Of a stretch of DNA of 64,000 nt, positions 61,507 through 64,000 are shown piece by piece. Below the pieces are notes generated by a model, which saw only the letters and a program-made list of their open reading frames with translations, made no database searches and was not told the origin of the DNA. Each line of letters starts with the position of its first letter. The first letter of the stretch is position 1. Both the position numbers and the translations under genes were made by a program. Origin of the DNA: Sternotherus odoratus (Eukaryota; Chordata; Testudines; Kinosternidae); NCBI GenBank assembly GCA_032164245.1, contig JAVMKO010000003.1, positions 66,968,390-67,032,389 on the forward strand, written 5' to 3'.

Positions 61507-61867
61507 GCTTTAGAAGTTCAAATGTCTTCTTTGTTGTTGGAAGGCAGCTGTGTGTGAAGTATGAAGTTTGTAGAGACTATTGTTTATTTAGACAGAAGAA
61601 TCATAAGAAATGTGAAGAAAATAAGTCAAAATATCAAAAAAGGGAGCACTTTAAAACTGTTCTGCTGCAAAAGTTAGTAAACATATTAATACTTAAAAAT
61701 GTTAGTTGTCCTGTGGAAAATTTAAATTCAAGCTTTGACGTGTAAAACATTGGGATTTTGGTCTTGCTTTAAGTGTAGTGATTTCATAACTATGGTGGAG
61801 TTACTACTGCCTCCATCTTATTGTGTGCGCATATATACAACATCCTGGTGTACCTCTTCTTTTACAG

Positions 61868-62006
61868 ATGCTGACAGGCAAGACTCAATTAACCTATTTT
61901 TGGGAGTATTCCAGCCTGCGGAAGGAAAACCTCATCTTTGGGAACTTCCTACAGACTTTTACTTGCATCACCAGAACACTATGAGTCTTTCACAGACAAG
62001 GCGAAG
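61868..62006 (+). CDS. FIG4: FIG4 exon 16
   Basis: The acceptor is tttacag and the donor is gtattg. The 139 nt read [20 protein letters not shown] and then [14 protein letters not shown]. This is the last exon in the window; later exons lie beyond base 64000. Confidence 0.97.
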
Positions 62007-63921
62007 GTATTGTTTTAGTTCCCTATTATCATTCACTTTCATAATCCGTATTCAAAATTTAAAAACTTTTAAATTGATTTTGAATGACTGTCTCAAAAAT
62101 ACATTTAACTTTGCAAAATAAGCAGGTGTAAATTATTCTTCCTTACAAAGGTGGGTTATTTGAAACAAATACATCATTACCATATTTTAAACATTTGTAA
62201 GAGCATTCATTATCATAATCCCCTTTTATGAAATGTCTGACATTTGTTTTCATGCGTCCATCTGATGGAAAGGGACCGATTAAAAAGATGGAATTTCATA
62301 TGAATGAAGCTTGCAGTTTGAAATGATTTGCTATTTTATTGAAGTCCAGTAACCAGCATTTTATTAATCTTCAGGCTAAAGTATTTCTGTTCAATTTCAG
62401 CCAGTCATATTTATTGATGTAGCAATATATTTGAAATACTGTGATTAGCATTCAGTTTTTTCTGGGACACAATCAGTTTCCAGGAATTCATGCTCAGAAA
62501 ATGTAGACCAAGAAATGTACAGGAACTCCTCACTTAATGTTGTAGTTGTGTTCCTGAAAAATGCGACTTTAAGCGAAACGATGTTAAACAAATCCTATTT
62601 CCCCATAAGAATTAATGTAAATAAGGGGCCAGGGAAACTGTTTTCACCAGACAAAAGACTATATATATTATGAGATTATGACATGGGGGTTGAGAGCGGT
62701 CAGCCTCCACCCCAATCCCCACTTTGAATCCAGCATTTATAATGGTTTTATATATATTAAGTGTTTTTAATTTATAAGGGGGAGGGGTCAACAGAGGCTT
62801 GCTATTTGAAAGGGGTCACCAATACAAAAGTTTGAGAACCACTGTGCTAAATGAACTAGCAATTTGCTGAGCCCTCAAGGGTTAACTCTCTCACTCTAGA
62901 CTGCAACAAGAAAGGAGGGGGAGGGCAGAGATATACATCCTGAGAGATAGAGATGCCCAGTCCCCTTTAAGTATCAAGAGTAGGGTACACTGCCCTGTTA
63001 ATTAGATCAGCAAGGCAGCAGCTCCCTCTGTCCTATATCCCCTCTGCTCTATGGAAGATGGGGTAAGCGGGGTGCAGGATCAGGGGGAGGGAGACACCCT
63101 GAGGTTAGCCCCCCTCTTTCATCTCCCCCCCAACCCAGCAAGCAGGAGTCTCAGGGAGCAGCTCTAAGGCAGAGGGCAGGAGCAGCACATTGCAGTGGGG
63201 GAAGGGGCATATGAACTACAAACAATTTGAACTGCTGCCAATTGATAGCCTGCTGGGCAGCTGACGAGGTTAGCCGGGAGCATTGCACAACTTTTAAACA
63301 AGCATGTTCCCTAATTAATTAGCAACTTAACAATGAAACAATGTTAGCGGGACAACTTTAAATGAGTTACTGTACATTTCTATTTCTTATCCACCTCCAG
63401 ACCCTGTCCCAGTCTAGTCCAATTCAAAGATTGTATCAGTCCAGTTTTATCTGTCACCCCTTTTGTGCATTGTAGTTTATAAGCAATAATAACGCCAAAG
63501 TACTTGATATGAGAGATGATTTTTGAGGATAACTTCAGCATATTGAATGACTCTATTTAGAATTGTAATGATTGACCACCTCTCTACATTATACTAATTT
63601 TATAAGAACAGGTGATATTGGAAACTTTCTACAGAGACCCTTTCAAAGCTACTATTGGTGCTTCACTGGATTTTGTTAGATGTTCCGACATTATTTTTAT
63701 CCTGCTTACTTGTCCGTCCTTGTGTGGGTTTGGTCACTTCAGTTTTTTGGAGTTGAAATTCTGCTTTAGATTTTAGCTGGAGAAGATTCAGGTCCCTTAA
63801 AAAATCCATATAGCTACTTGTTTTATCGTAACGCTTCGCATTAGGTCATCCTGCGTCCTAAAGAATTGTTTCTAAATTACCAGTTTCTATTGTATTGCAT
63901 CTATTTTCTTAAGAAGCATTA
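62007..63921 (+). other. FIG4 intron 16 (5' part) background
   Basis: Apart from the Tigger-like element at 62518-63374, the stretches 62007-62517 and 63375-63921 are plain intron with no supported feature. Exon 17 is not inside the window. Confidence 0.6.
62518..63374. mobile_element. Tigger-like element with internal MER5-like remnant
   Basis: The left end tacaggaactcctcactt and the right end aaatgagttactgta are inverted and lie on TA. The interior has a MER5-like end tttgagaaccactgtgc near 62832. It also has the segments gcagcagctccctctgtcct and gcacaacttttaaacaag that I remember from turtle Tigger copies. No intact transposase is seen. Confidence 0.7.
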
Positions 63922-64000
63922 CATAAGAACATAATAATGGCCATACTGGGTCAGACCAATTGTCCATCTAGCCCAGTATCCTGTCTTTTGACAGTGGCCA
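63922..64000 (+). repeat. Dispersed repeat, cataagaac...gccat class, cut by window end
   Basis: The run acataagaacataataatgg, ccatactgggtcagaccaat and tccatctagcccagtatcct is the best-kept copy of the family. It continues past base 64000. Confidence 0.6.

Overview
The window is vertebrate nuclear DNA, most likely from a turtle or a close reptile. It lies inside one large gene on the + strand. Fifteen exons, bounded by AG/GT splice sites and joining in phase, encode residues 23 to about 630 of FIG4, the SAC-domain phosphoinositide 5-phosphatase. I number them exons 2 to 16 by analogy with the human gene. Exon 1 lies upstream of base 1 and the last exons lie beyond base 64000. The reading frame has no stop and no indel against the human protein as I remember it. 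The catalytic CX5R motif falls at human residue 486. No other host gene, tRNA, rRNA or CRISPR array is visible.

Everything else is intron, and much of it is mobile DNA. The mix (CR1 and L2 LINEs, MIR-like SINEs, Penelope-like elements, hAT and pogo/Tigger-like DNA transposons, Helitrons, and DIRS tyrosine-recombinase retrotransposons) is what I expect of a turtle. The species is an inference.

Layout: intron 1 (1-7506) has a MIR-like fragment, a hAT-like non-autonomous element and a sense CR1 ending about 95 bp before exon 2. Introns 2 to 5 (7606-20889) hold a hAT MITE split by a Penelope-like element, a CR1 split by a GC-rich hAT MITE, a palindromic hAT MITE, a MER5-like MITE, a Tigger-like MITE carrying a solo LTR, and a Penelope-like element split by another MITE. 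Intron 6 (21039-33190) holds the standout: an apparently complete 6.07-kb DIRS element (21889-27956) inside the terminal repeat of a GC-rich Tigger-like MITE. A Helitron and fossil CR1 and L2 LINEs follow. Introns 7 to 14 (33320-53786) have MIR fragments, a decayed DIRS gag remnant, an LTR-like fragment, a GC-rich foldback MITE (43122-43959), a second Helitron nested in a T/A-rich element, a third Helitron fragment and an old Penelope tail. Intron 15 (53954-61867) has MIR fragments, a decayed DIRS copy (about 55019-58220) and a complete hAT transposon with an intact 602-codon transposase on the - strand. Intron 16 begins with a Tigger-like element.

The two intact systems stand out. The DIRS element has open gag-like, RT/RNase H/methyltransferase and tyrosine-recombinase frames. 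Its 164-bp inverted repeats look identical, and an internal complementary region matches both termini base for base. Its gag and recombinase frames are one continuous frame broken by a single TGA. The hAT element has a full-length transposase and an 8-bp target duplication. Boundaries of old repeats are approximate. All family calls are from reading the sequence, without database searches.
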